Source: Apostichopus japonicus
Lineage: Eukaryota > Echinodermata > Holothuroidea > Aspidochirotida > Stichopodidae
Length of the DNA: 64,000 bases
Reading direction: 5' to 3'
Assembly: GCF_037975245.1 (NCBI RefSeq)
Contig: NC_092572.1
Coordinates: forward strand, 2,331,501 to 2,395,500
The notes below the pieces were generated by a model that made no database searches, was not told the DNA's origin, and saw nothing but the letters and a program-made list of their open reading frames with translations. The position numbers and the translations under genes are program-made. Below, piece after piece: positions 36,045 through 49,385 of this stretch. Each line of letters opens with the position of its first letter. Position 1 is the first letter of the stretch.

Positions 36045-38385
36045 CTATACCCAAATTCCCACCAACCCCTTTCTCATTATGTCATCTATGCGGGGGAGGA
36101 GAAGGGACAGAATAAGGTTCAAGGTGGCGAGACACAACCTTCGATATGCAGTGGGTCATATGATAAGGACTTGAGTGCATTGCTACAAAAAGTTTCTCGA
36201 AAAAACTTCGACCACTTAAATAGATGCTCTGTGCATTAAATACCACAACTTCCAATGCTGTACTTAAGTTTTAATGAATAACAGACTGAGAACTTTTATT
36301 AAAATTTTCTGAAACTTTAAAGGATATGACACATTTTGAACGTATTTTGATCTACTTGATCTCTATCTCAAAATTATAGTGATGGGAAGACGAGGTGCAC
36401 GTGAACTCCTGCTCCACGGTTCATCCGCTCTGTGTCAATACCATTCCGAATTAACATGCTTTTTATCTCGATAAAATTGCATATGAAATTGATCATGATA
36501 GGGTAATACTCACCACCACATACGTAATGTACAACGTACGTTATGGTAGATCAAACATCAACGTATTCTTTATGAACCCTGCTGATGTAATTCCTTTGTG
36601 TGAATGGGTCTCAGTGGGTTGATTATCTTATTATATTAGAATTCCTTCATTTATTTTAAGTTTTTAAATTTGACAATTATATATCATAGGATAATTATTG
36701 CCAGTGTAAGAAAAATATGAAAGCATAATTCATTCTGTGTTGGTGGCATGATATATTATAAGAGAAAAACAATCTCTAATTAGAGGCCATGGTGAAATAA
36801 GTTTCGAATCAGAAAACTCCCTCTCATTAAGAGTGTTTTTTGAAATTAAAGTCGACAAAGCTCACCTTGATACTTTGTAGACAAATTCCTTGTAACGATA
36901 GTCATTGTCACGAATTCTTTGTAGGGAGCAGTCGACAAGGGTGCAAAGAAGGAAAGAGAGAGTATATGAGTTTTCAAGTGAAATATAATCATAGCAACAA
37001 AAACAAAACTAATTAAAATAGAATCATCTTTGTTTATATATTCTCTCGGCCTTATTAGGTGTCTTCCTTGAGCGTCGGCTTTCGGCCTTAGTATTAACGT
37101 TCTCTTTCTTTCTCGTTCAGCATGTATTTTTCATCCCCTTGCCTCTTTTGTCATGGTTTTCGATACGTTCGGTTTAAGCCCGAGAAAGAAATAGGAAAGA
37201 GCACGTGGCTATGCGGCACTTATGTACTGCTCGTGCCGAATTCCGATGCTCTGTTAACATTAATACATCATTATGTAATGCTTAAGGGTTCACAAAACCA
37301 TGGCTAAATAATCAGCATCCAATTAACTCAACAAGCCAAGCAATCAATACAACACTTTAGAGGGTTTTCTTAGATCGTGTTGTGACAGTTATAAACGAGT
37401 TATTGTCATTGTCGCCAGCGCATTTTTTTTTGCGTATATCGTAACATCAAAATTTAACTTAAAAGTACTTGCACAACCATTCTTCAAAATGTACACACAG
37501 TGGCCGCATAAAGAGTAGTTTATTTATGTAAAATCAGCGAATCAATTCATTTAATTTCTAGACAAACGATTGCATAGGCTATAAGGTCAATTTAATTGTA
37601 AAAAGATGTTAGATAATAATGAAAATGAACAACTGGCTTGTGGTATTCATTACCTTCCTTCACACTCACAGTTAGTTGTAAGGGTGACCGCATTTCATAT
37701 TAATAGTATCAACTGGTTTGAAACATCTTCTGACGGGGTTGAATTTAGAAACAAGCAACATGGTCATCTTCTACACATTCAATTTCCAACGAAATACAGG
37801 TGAACAAGCTCAAGTTTCCTTCAATATACATCTATTTCTATGCCAGGTGATAATCTTTCCGTTCCTATCTCCAAATGTTGTAATATCAGTTTCTCTGGAA
37901 CATAGAAAATACATGTTAATACATTACTTTACGCATATTACAAGACTTTATATCATATATAACTATTGTAGTCGGAGGAATGTATCGTTGACTCCCTTTT
38001 AGCTGAGTAACAATTTGTCGAAGAGGAAACAAAAACTCACTTTTAATATGATTAAGATCACGGACACTTGTTCTTAACTTAAAAAACAAACGTCTCAGTT
38101 TACGTCAACTCTCAAAATATTCATCGTACTTGCTTCGTGAGTTGGACTAAAATTGGTCATAATTTCCCCTTGAATTTCATGCGCAGTGTAGTCATCAATT
38201 ATCAAAGAAATGGACGTATTGTTTAGTATCAATTTAAACAACAAACAGAGACAACATTGTTATACTCATAAGCCACGTTATCGGTATTTATATTCCGTAG
38301 TTGTCAATTTTTTTGATGCTAGAAAGTAAAAAGAAAGAGAACGAAATGAAAAGAAACATGTCTTTAAAACTGAAATTAATCAATA

Positions 38386-38447
<62 letters not shown>

Positions 38448-41195
38448 ATTTCATACCGCACTTAGCGTTACTTTATTTGATCAATCGAGCAATATAAACC
38501 ATACGTCACGTTACATTATTTAATCAAAAAGAAGAGAATATAAAACAACAGAAAAACGACACATTTCTTTGGAACCAAGTGGATTGCGTTTGTCCAACAA
38601 GATAACATACATGCCTTCATATGCCCCCCCCCCCCAACCCCTCGCCTATTTACTCACACGCACACTATAGTCGGTTGCGGTTTAACAAAACTGAAACATA
38701 CTCCTTTTACGTGCAAATTTCTTCTAATATTTAACAACATGTTCAACCTTGGCAGGACTTAGCCCCTTGGACACACAGTAGATTTGAAATTGCATTCGTA
38801 TATGAAAATTGGTAATTTTACAATGTACTTATGTGGTTTAGTTACGATAGCAACAAGGGAGCTGTCTCATAGCACTGTAGTTTCCGGTTGTAGAATACCT
38901 TGTACAGAAATAAAAAAAGCCCTCTTTCTAACTTTTGGGCTTTAAAATTGCTACTAGAGGACAATAAATACCTCAAAACCAACAAATTCCAGGAACCCTG
39001 AAAAAGACTTTAAAATAATTTCAATGAAAGGTTCTCGTGAGGTGCACTTCATACAGGTGTGCTTCCAAAATGCCCCCCCCCCCCCATCATGTTTGTTTGC
39101 CAATACTCCTTATTGGCACCCATCTTTCCCCCTCACTTTGGACATTTTGGTGCCACCATTGATTGCGCGATAGCAAAAGCATTGTCTGTGTTGATCTCGC
39201 ATAAAACCAACTTAACCAGCCCCGTCAAAACTAGAATGAGAAGGTAATTTACGGTATATTGAAGCAGGAGCAATGTTAACCTTATAGAATATGACAACAA
39301 ATATGCGATTGACTTCCAATTTATATCGGTTGTCGTGTGTACTTCTCATGATGCACTATATGAAGACATTTCGGAGAGTTTTTTCTTGTTTAATGGCCCT
39401 AGTATTCCGTACGCACGCTGCCACTTTCATAGACACATATATGCACGTTTGAAAACAACGTACATACTTAAGAACAAATTAATCGGGCAACACCGACGTC
39501 ATGCTATGGTTGCTGAATTGTGCGCTCTTTCTATAATCCAAGAAATTTCCGTTCAGGACATTTTTTTACGAAACAAATAAACCACCGTGATGACTTGAAC
39601 ATTCTTACAGATTACTGTTACGAGATACTGAGGTTCTGTCGAAACTCCTGACACAGTGCCAGTCACAAATCACCCCCCTTCCCCAACACCCCCGTCGCTT
39701 GGGAACTTTTGGTGCCGCCATTAATTGCGCGATATCGTGAGATCCCGTTTAGAACCAACTCAACCAGCCCCGTCAAAAATAGAACGAGAAGGTAGTATAC
39801 GGAATCGAAGCGGGTGTAATAGTTACCCTTTAGAAGATGGATGGCAAAAAATATATGCGATTGACTTCAATTTAAGAAAGTAAATACATCGGTTGTAATT
39901 TGTAATTTGTAAAGACATTTCGGCGAGTTTTTTCTCGTTTAGTGTAGCCTAGTATCCCGTACTCACGCTGCTACGTTCATCGACACATATATGCACGTTT
40001 GAAAACAACATACATATTTAAAAATGCATTAATCGGGCAACACCGACGTCATGCTATGGCTGCTGAATTGTGCGCTCTTTCGCTATAGGCTTATTACACA
40101 ATATAAGATTTTCTATTCAGGCCGTTTTTTACGAAATAAATAAATCACCGTAATGACTTGAAGGTACTTACATATTACTGTTACGAGATACTGAGGTTCT
40201 TGCAAAACTCCTGATTTAAAACATTTATATTCACCGTCGTCGGTACTATCCACGTCTGTTATCGTAAAAATCGTGGTATTTTCGACTGCAGTGACGTTTA
40301 TGGGCTTTGATCTTTTGTTATATTTTGCTGCTCCCTCAATCCCAAAAATAACCTCATTGTTCTTATGTAACTTTATGAAGACAAAGCCATCTTTCTTTAA
40401 AGTAAATATGAGATCAATATTACTGCCTTCCTCAATGACCAGTTTGTTCGCCGCTGCCACTGCAAAAACACAAAAACAAAAATATTAATGATATGAACGC
40501 GAAAAAAAGAGTTTTGAAAATCTTTAGTTATGCTTCCTCGTCACAAATCGATAGACATTGAGAACCCACTCTGGACCACTAACAGTTGGAGTGGTTACGT
40601 TAAGGAATGTTTAAAAGTAGCTATCCTGGTTGCACTATTTGATTACATTTAGTCCGCTGCATAATTGTATAAATATTCTGATATTAAAGAGATATTCTAG
40701 TTGCAGACAATGCTACCTTTGGTCCATAATTATAACAATATCCTAAACACAAAGAGAACTCCATCTCAAATATTGTCCATAACTTAACATATAATTGATG
40801 AAATCAATTATATGTTAAGTAGCCCTAGCCCTTTGATGTTTCCCTGCAAAGTGACTTGTGTTATGATACCAGCGAAAACCGTTAAAAGGCTCTATATTCT
40901 TAATTTTATATTTTGGTTAATTCTATGATTCATTTGGAAGACTTCCATATTTAAAACTTGATCAAAATCTAACTTTTTTTTAGAAATATTGTTTCCCATC
41001 TTCATAGATGCAGAAATATGCAAGCAATGTCTTTTAATAAACACATATAGTGAGAATAAATGCCTGTTAAATTAACTAATGTTACGCAAACTTACCACAA
41101 CAGGGTGTTATCAAGAAGAGCTCAAACAACAGCAACACTCCGACGAAGGCCAATAGTAACTGACTTTGATTCTTACCTGTCTGAGCCGACGCCAT
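36045..41195 (-). CDS. Secreted or partial single-Ig protein (3 candidate exons, 142 aa)
   Basis: Exon 1 (41096-41195) encodes a signal peptide, starting MASAQTGKNQSQ and followed by about 18 hydrophobic residues to PCC; its donor is GTAAGT. Exon 2 (40172-40459) follows a T-rich tract ending TTTTTGCAG and encodes a 96-residue Ig domain, phase 1-1, with the motif DSTDDGEYKC. The usual strand-B cysteine is absent (DLIFTL) and so is the core Trp, so no canonical disulfide can form. The best next exon is 36045-36085: a strong pyrimidine tract ending CCCGCATAG, then 13 codons open to a TAG. Total 429 nt, in phase. Exons 1-2 are well supported. The third is tentative; a membrane-anchored form using other exons is possible. 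An AATAAA lies at 35568-35573 on this strand. Confidence 0.6.
36086..39095 (-). other. Probable intron / unassigned
   Basis: AT-rich, with a (TA)n tract at 38389-38442 and C-tracts near 38624 and 39074. No further exon could be supported. Confidence 0.4.
38389..38442. repeat. (AT)n microsatellite
   Basis: About 27 uninterrupted AT units. Confidence 0.97.
39100..40220. repeat. Tandem segmental duplication covering the end of the Ig exon
   Basis: 39100-39650 and about 39675-40220 are diverged copies. Shared words include ACCAGCCCCGTCAAAA, GACATTTCGG-GAGTTTTTTCT, ACACATATATGCACGTTTGA, ATCGGGCAACACCGACGTCA and GATACTGAGGTTCT. The left copy keeps the last about 30 bases of the Ig exon and its donor, then diverges. 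The Ig exon remnant in it (near 39611-39645) is a truncated pseudo-exon. Confidence 0.8.
40172..40459 (-). CDS. Ig exon of the 36-41 kb gene
   Basis: Symmetric phase 1-1 exon with acceptor TTTTTGCAG and donor GTAAGT. N-glycosylation-type sites NVT and NTT are present. Only one cysteine lies in the domain (YKC), so the fold would rely on its hydrophobic core. Confidence 0.82.
40782..40820. repeat. Perfect 18-bp inverted repeat with a 3-base loop
   Basis: ACTTAACATATAATTGAT, loop GAA, then the exact reverse complement. It lies in the intron between the signal-peptide and Ig exons of the 36-41 kb gene. Confidence 0.95.
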
Positions 41196-41484
41196 TAAAC
41201 AATTGAATCGAACCATGTTAACAATGTTAATCGATCGTCTATATAGACTAAAGAGATGATCATGTTAAAGAATTACAAAACCTACAGCTTGAAAACAAAA
41301 ATGATAATGAAACTAAGCTGCTTACGAAACAAACATTAGATTAACTATTACTGTTAAGTTGTTGATGAAGTAAAAGTTATTTGGTGTAGGTTACATCACT
41401 TTCACTGTTAAGAAAACACACAGTACAGGTTTAGATATACAAAGGGGAAAAAAAGGTGACAGAACACACTATCGTATGCACACA

Positions 41485-41487
<3 letters not shown>

Positions 41488-41533
<46 letters not shown>

Positions 41534-41539
41534 GTATAT

Positions 41540-41591
<52 letters not shown>
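41488..41591. repeat. Compound (TA)n microsatellite
   Basis: Two TA runs separated by TTTATATATGTATATACAC. Confidence 0.95.
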
Positions 41592-41593
<2 letters not shown>

Positions 41594-42530
41594 GATTGAC
41601 ACGTCTGTATATTCTAAACCCACTGACCGTCACACATATCTCCACTTTCATAGTTCACTCATCTCATATTAAAGAGTCAATTGTCTTTCAGCAAAATGCT
41701 TTGCTACAAACGCATCTGTTCTGATCCCCTACAGTTTCGTAGTCAATCAACCACCCAAATACGTCACTTCCTTGATTTTATTTATCCCTACAAATTATTG
41801 AAGAGAACCCTGAATAAGGTCTGTAGAATTCCCAGGGAGAATCTGCTTCAATGTCAGCATAGAGAAGTGAAAGAGCACCGTGTTCCATTTGTCGTTTCAC
41901 ACAGTAATCAGGTCGTTCCATTCATTAGGCTGGTAAAAATTAATGGAAGACGTTGAACTTGGGAGACGATATGGGTGACATTTTATCAACCCCCCCCCCC
42001 TGTAGTTGCTAGAAGACAACCTCCCTTCCTATGTAACATCCTTGTTAGGAGTCGTTTACCCTCCAACGACGCTCCCCAACCCAAGGGGAACATTAAATGT
42101 GGTAAATCCCGGTGTAAGGTTTGTCATCACATGATCACTGACCCTGACATTCAGCTCTCTCCTTCAGGGGTGTGTTTACATCCAGGTCCTTACAATTGTG
42201 ACACTCCCTTTGTGATATATCTTATCACTTGTGTTCTCTGTCCTGATATACAATACATTGGCCAAACCCCCACTCCCTTTCGTTTACGCCTTAATAATCA
42301 CAAAAACACATTCAGACTCAATAAAACCAGTTTTCCAGTGACTGAACATTTTAATCTTCCACAACACAATATCTACTGTCTTTAGTTTGCCACAACCCTG
42401 GGTAATTTGTCTGACCATAATAAAAGAAACTTGAAGGAAGTCGAATTGATCCTTAAAGTACGTTCACACTCTCATGGTCTCAATAGCGATATGGCTTTTC
42501 TTTCCGGGTTCAAGCACTTTTAGCAGTCTG
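41592..42530 (+). mobile_element. Penelope-like element relic: RT end and GIY-YIG domain
   Basis: Plus-strand frames read [13 protein letters not shown]-like sequence and RYKRICSDPLQF-type sequence (41600-41720), then KCGKSRCKVCHHM, VIYLITCVLC, IQYIGQTPTPFRLRLNNHK and FPVTEHFNLPQHN. The C-x-x-x-x-C-x2-C cluster followed by a Y-L-I / Y-I-G-Q-T endonuclease core is the hallmark of Penelope-type retroelements. It is 5'-truncated, has a C-tract at 41990 and frameshifts, and is dead. Confidence 0.8.
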
Positions 42531-42649
42531 GGGCTTACGGTAGACTAACGTGATTTCAATCACTCTTATTGCGCCTGACGAAGGACCAGGGTGTCGAAAA
42601 ATGTGTGTAGCGTGTAGTTATTTCTATTCTATTCAAAATATTATGTTGG

Positions 42650-42754
<105 letters not shown>

Positions 42755-42889
42755 AGATGGCATTAATTCCAGGTGAAGGGTGCTCAATAAACCTGGGTAC
42801 AGAGCTGGATAGATATAAATAATGTACACTCGTACAAAGTTTGCGCAATTACTCGAGTTTCATGCTTCTTCGCAATCGTCAGATAGCTA

Positions 42890-44600
42890 ATGATCAGGTT
42901 GTCTGTCTGTAGCGTGGTGCTGTTATTTTTCCGCTTTTTTTCTGTGTCGACACTTTGAATAAAGCTCAGTTCTTTTGTTCAGCAGATTTTGGTTTCTCAG
43001 CCGAAGTATTTCCACCTTCTCCTCAATGCAGAGATTACATTGATCCGATGTACGCATTTGTGTATTAGATTCTCGGATTATTTTCCACGTGATGCTAAAA
43101 TCTTTTCTTTGCTTTTTGAGCTCCCAAACGTATTTTGATAGTTCTGTTTCCTTCGCGTGTCTTTCGTGGTTGAGTGATTTTTTTGTGATTGTTGTACCTT
43201 AGTTTGAACGGCCCCCTGATAATCCAACGTAAGTCTTTTGTTCGCCCCCACGATGTTACGTCCGCTCTGTATATTACTGCCTCGGTCAGACATTTACCTT
43301 CGAGGGGGCAGGCCTGCTTGTCCTTGCAGTTGCATTTTCTTTCACTTGCGTCTGGTTTTTCGTTGCTGATAATCTTGCTGTTGCGTGATTTGATGATTGA
43401 TTTTATGTTCTTGGTGCAGCTCTAGCTTATCTTAAGCGTATTTTTATTGAAGATTTTCCGGAGTTTGTGTGTTGGGGGGAAATGCTTCTGTATAAGTCTT
43501 AGAAAAGTTGCTCCTATGTTTGTTCTCACTGCTTTGCTGAAGGGGGGGGGGGGGTTGAACCATATGATATTTCTTCCACGGTTTGGGTTTTTTCCGTGTT
43601 GTTTCGGTCGGTGTGAAATTGATGGGTTCTGAATAGCCGCTTCTTTTCAGGGCATCGCTGTAGAGTGGGGCGGCTTGGTCGAACGTATCTTTGTCTGATG
43701 ATAGTGATGAGATGCGTTTGCTGATGGAAGTGGGTATCTGTTTGGTGATTGAGGGCGGGTGGTTGGATTGCGCATTGATATATGTCGGCTCGTTGTTAGG
43801 CTTTCTGTATGGCTTGTACTTTCCGGTGTTGAGGTTTAGATTGACATGCAGGTAATTTACCGCTTTGAGGTTTGTTTCCACTGTTATTCGTAGGCCAAAA
43901 TTTCCGAAGATTTCTGTAAGCTGCTTCCTTACACGGTCTGCTTGTCTGCCGGAAAGACTTCGTAGCACAGCTAGGCCGTCGTCGCGGTAGAGACCGACAT
44001 TTTCGATGTGTAGTTTGCTTTGCAGGGTTCATAGTATGTACAGGCCAATAAGCGCGCATATTTCGGCCCCGTCATAGGAACCCATTGTGCTATCAAAGGC
44101 GTTGTTGGTGTCCTTTTTCAGCCATGGTCTTCCCGTGTTGTCATAGAGCAGCGATTTTCTGGCGTGTTTGATTTCTTCAAGCTTTGTCTCAGTTATCTTT
44201 GTAAACTGCTTAGCCCACGTGAGGGCTTCGTTTAGCAAAGTCTCGGAGATCGACGGGTAGAAGTCTATGATGTCAAAGGCTATGAAGGTTAGTTCGTGCT
44301 TGTTGGGTAGGTCCTTGAACCACTTAAGTACAGAGGTTGTATTGCGCCATTGGTTGACTTATGTGGCTTGCCTCAAGACCTGATTGATCCTGTCCATCAT
44401 GTGTTTGCTTACTTTCCCCATTTCAGTTTTTGAGGGGTTGATGAGTCGGCATTTGGGGTTATTCTCGAAATTTTCCTTGTGATCTTTCAAAGTGACAAAA
44501 GCAGGAGGTTTCTTTGTTTCGTTTTTCCTCCCACTGATTTTTAATTTCCTGGCGATAGTTTTGTAATTTGATATCAAACCAGTTTGTCTCTTTCGATTTC
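42890..44600 (-). mobile_element. Second Penelope-like element relic, opposite strand
   Basis: Minus-strand frames in order: PPAFVTLKDHKENFENNPKC and RLINPSKTEMGKVSKHMMD (44359-44577), LTWAKQFTKITETKL and TNNAFDSTMGSYDGAEICAL (44029-44238), then GRQADRVRKQL, LRITVETNLKAVNYL, TGKYKPYRKPNNEP and INAQSNHPPSITKQIP (43444-43968), then CKDKQACPLEGKCLTEAVIY and a GIY-YIG-like block (43080-43370). These are the RT, linker and endonuclease of a Penelope-like element. Several frameshifts; inactive. Confidence 0.82.
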
Positions 44601-45702
44601 TAAGTCTGATGACGGGTTATAGACCATAAATAATATAGCTGCAACGCAGACTTTTCAGGCAGAGCACTTCAAGGTGCGCCTTGAACGAGTGCAGTATTTG
44701 AGGTGTGTATGCTTCAGATTACCAGCGTTTGAGCGAAATCTTAAACGTCAATACACAACCTAAAATTCGTAGACCTAGAGGAATATCGAACTATCGCGCG
44801 TTACCTTCGATTGACTCCTCCATTGACTACAGCCACAGGACTGCAAAATGGTCGGCGCCACTGAAAATGTCTCATGCCTAAGATAACATCTGAAATGTTT
44901 ACTTCAGTAGTTCACAACAAGCCACTCATTTGCTATGATCCCATATTTAAGTTGTGCCCCTTGCAATGCGCTCTCTGCGTAGATAGTAGAGCGCCGAAAG
45001 GGCAATGCATTATGTTGTTTACTTCTGTCTATTATCATGTTGTTGTCTGTTTTGATGTTGTTGTCTCCTTCAACGTTGTTGTCTCCTACAATGTTGTGGT
45101 CTTCTTCCATGCTCTTGTCTCCCCTTGATGTTGTCTCCTTTAACGTTGTTGCCTCTTTTGTTATTGATGTGTCCTTTGATGTTGTCTCCTTTTATGCTGA
45201 CGGCGCTATTCAATTTTACGACGTCAAAATACGTAAACAAATGTAAAGAATTTAGTGCTTTCAGAGCTAGCCAAAATGTCCGGGAGAGACCGACTAGGCC
45301 ATCTTGAAGGGCTAGGTTATACGAACAAAATGATAGCAGAAATGTTATGAAATGAATCAGCCTCAGTCTAACCCGCTAACCCTTTGGGATGTACTGACAG
45401 TTGATATCGTGAAAAAAGAATTTGTTCAGACCATGCTAGAATCACTGTTCCACTTTCCAGCACCATCCTTCCTGTACACCACAGTTCTCGCCTACCTGTA
45501 ACAGCGTTCCTTTCATCTCACATTGGACACTCCAGTTAGTCCCTTTAAGAAATCGTTGCCGATGATAAAATCAGTTTGAATAGCGAAACACATGCGTAGA
45601 AAGAGTCAGTGCCCATACACGGGTGTAGTGAGTTCTTATCTGACTTACTCGTTTCGCTTTTAAGTTGCTCAAATTCTGTTAAGATCTCGTTTTAAAACAG
45701 AG
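44601..45702. other. Unassigned, with a short degenerate tandem repeat
   Basis: 45020-45200 repeats a unit of about 20-24 bases built on 'GTTGTTGTCTCCTT' and 'GATGTTGTCTCC'. Frames across it are repeat translations. No gene supported. Confidence 0.5.
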
Positions 45703-46395
45703 CAAGGGCGGCGGAACGGGGGGGGGGGGCACAGGAGGCACGTGCCCCCCACTTTTCCTCAGGTTAAAAATGTGCCCTTTTTCTACATAATGATTTAATG
45801 ATTAATAAAAAAAGAGTTAACAAAGCGAAACCCACGTCGAATGAAATATTTCGGGAATTTTAAATGTTTACTACCACAGACGTAGGAGCCCAATTTGGGG
45901 AGGGGGGGGGGGGCTGTAACGACTTGCCCGAAAAATATTACCAAAATTTTTCGCGCGCTACGCGCGCGTTCAACATGTTAACGTGCATATCATATAGGCA
46001 TGCGTTGGTTATTACATGGCATGCCAATAACAAACAATCATTTCCCGTGTTATAACCCTTCCAAATTGGTTATAATTATTTGGAAAGTCGTTACAATAAT
46101 GATAGTAATAGGGACTTGGACTTTATAATGATTTCACCTCATTTTATCTTTTTTCTTGTTTCCCAAATTTGCACATTAGATATTTCAGTGCTAATATGCA
46201 TTGTTTCCTTGAAGGGGGGGGGGGGGGGGGAGGCGTTGATGGAGTGATGTGTATACGCAAGTAAGATAATACAATAAGTGTTATAAAGGGTACTAAATAT
46301 CAGGCTGCATCAGTCCAATCGAATTTCTGCTAAGTGCCCTTCGACGTTGGTGCCCCCCCCCCCCCCCCAGATTGAAAGTGCTTCCGCCGCCCTTG
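45703..46395. mobile_element. TIR element C: hAT-like MITE, 8-bp TSD with one mismatch
   Basis: The left end CAAGGGCGGCGGAA and the right end TTCCGCCGCCCTTG are perfect 14-bp inverted repeats. Flanks are AAACAGAG (45695-45702) and GAACAGAG (46396-46403), 7 of 8 alike. Length 693 bp, non-coding, with three long G/C tracts. An inner block at 45919-46010 is shared with the elements at 27.2-29.4 and 47.9-49.4 kb. Confidence 0.82.
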
Positions 46396-46403
46396 GAACA
46401 GAG

Positions 46404-47876
46404 GTAATGAACATCCTTAACAGGCAGCTGGTTTGAACACCTTGTTGATGGTTACTCTCCGTTTATTGCATAGTGTGCATGTTCGTCCCCAACCACCGCC
46501 TTTCCCTCTCTCCCATCTTTTCTTACTATTTAAACGGCAAATACAAAATGGATACCAAACATGCAGAAAAGACATTTTAGGCATTCATAAACAAAAGGTA
46601 AGCAGAATGATTGCACGACAAGGGCTACAATTTACACTATTAGTGTAGCCCTTGGTTCCTTTTACCACACCATTTTAACCTCTAAAATTAACTTTAACAC
46701 CAGTAACTCTAAGATTGATAGGTGAAGTTTACTTTGCAATCAAATCTGAAAGGACACATAGTCAAGAGCTATATCACACATTTCTAGTGATGGGGTTTTG
46801 AACTTATAACAAATTGGATAGTGGTTAAAGAATAAGCTTAGGGTTAGTAAACATATTGAAATCATTTTGACATACCGAAACAGAACTCACATGAAGATGA
46901 AATAAAAATGGTTTAATTTCTATCATGAATGCTAAACCTGCATATGTACAGCCAAACACATTGATGTACAGATATAAGTCACTGACACATTTGTGTATTT
47001 CATTAACACAGTGGTTCAGCTGGTATTCTTTTTAATGAGCTGATGACAGAGATGTTGTCAGTTATGGTGGATATTTTCTGTTACTGAACCTGCTTTCTTC
47101 CCTGGGTCCCAGCTGTAACTGCCTGCATCCATTCAACTTTAGCCTACGCAATCATAGCTCTCCAGATTCGATGCTTCATTCAAATTTAAGCAAAAATTTG
47201 CCTTACTCCATATGTCCCACATTATCAGACTTTTTCCACTTCTTGCATGCAAATGATATTGTCCCTCAGGCAAAGTAAATTTTTCAGGTTGTCTTAAGAT
47301 TATTAAAAATGTCACTCTATTTCAATATATGTAGCGTGTGTATGTGAACTTTTCGGAAGCATAATATCTGATACAGTTAATCATTTTCAACATCCAACAA
47401 AGGTTGAGAGTTGGCTAAAAGCTTCACAGAGACTTGGCGGAAAGAGCTTTTTTAAAACAGTTGCACCTAGTTCTTACACTAACATTAATATAGGATAGTT
47501 ATTTCGTAATATAACAAACTATCTGTAATGTTTGTGTGAAGTTGAAAACGATGTGGAAATTCTACGTTAAAATCATGAAATATTGCTGATTGCATCATAA
47601 AATTGTATTTACCGAGCTACAATACTATAGACCCTATGCCTAGGTAAGAAAGTGAGACAGCAACTTGTTTTAGAACCAGACTACAGTGTAGGCGATACGA
47701 TTGGCTGTAGGATAAGATTGGCTGTAGGTTACTGTATGTTACTAGGCCTAGGTATAATGTCGCTCACCGACATCACATCGTCAACAGCATATTATTCCAG
47801 CTAGTAATAAGGACTTCAATAATTGTAAAGTTAGGCTTTGTTACTAACATAGCCTGGTTTCTCCTGAAATGTGGCT
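46404..47876. other. Intergenic, AT-rich
   Basis: No supported gene. A pyrimidine stretch near 46490 and 47090 is not followed by a usable coding exon. Confidence 0.4.
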
Positions 47877-47881
47877 ATATA

Positions 47882-49380
<1,499 letters not shown>

Positions 49381-49385
49381 ATATA

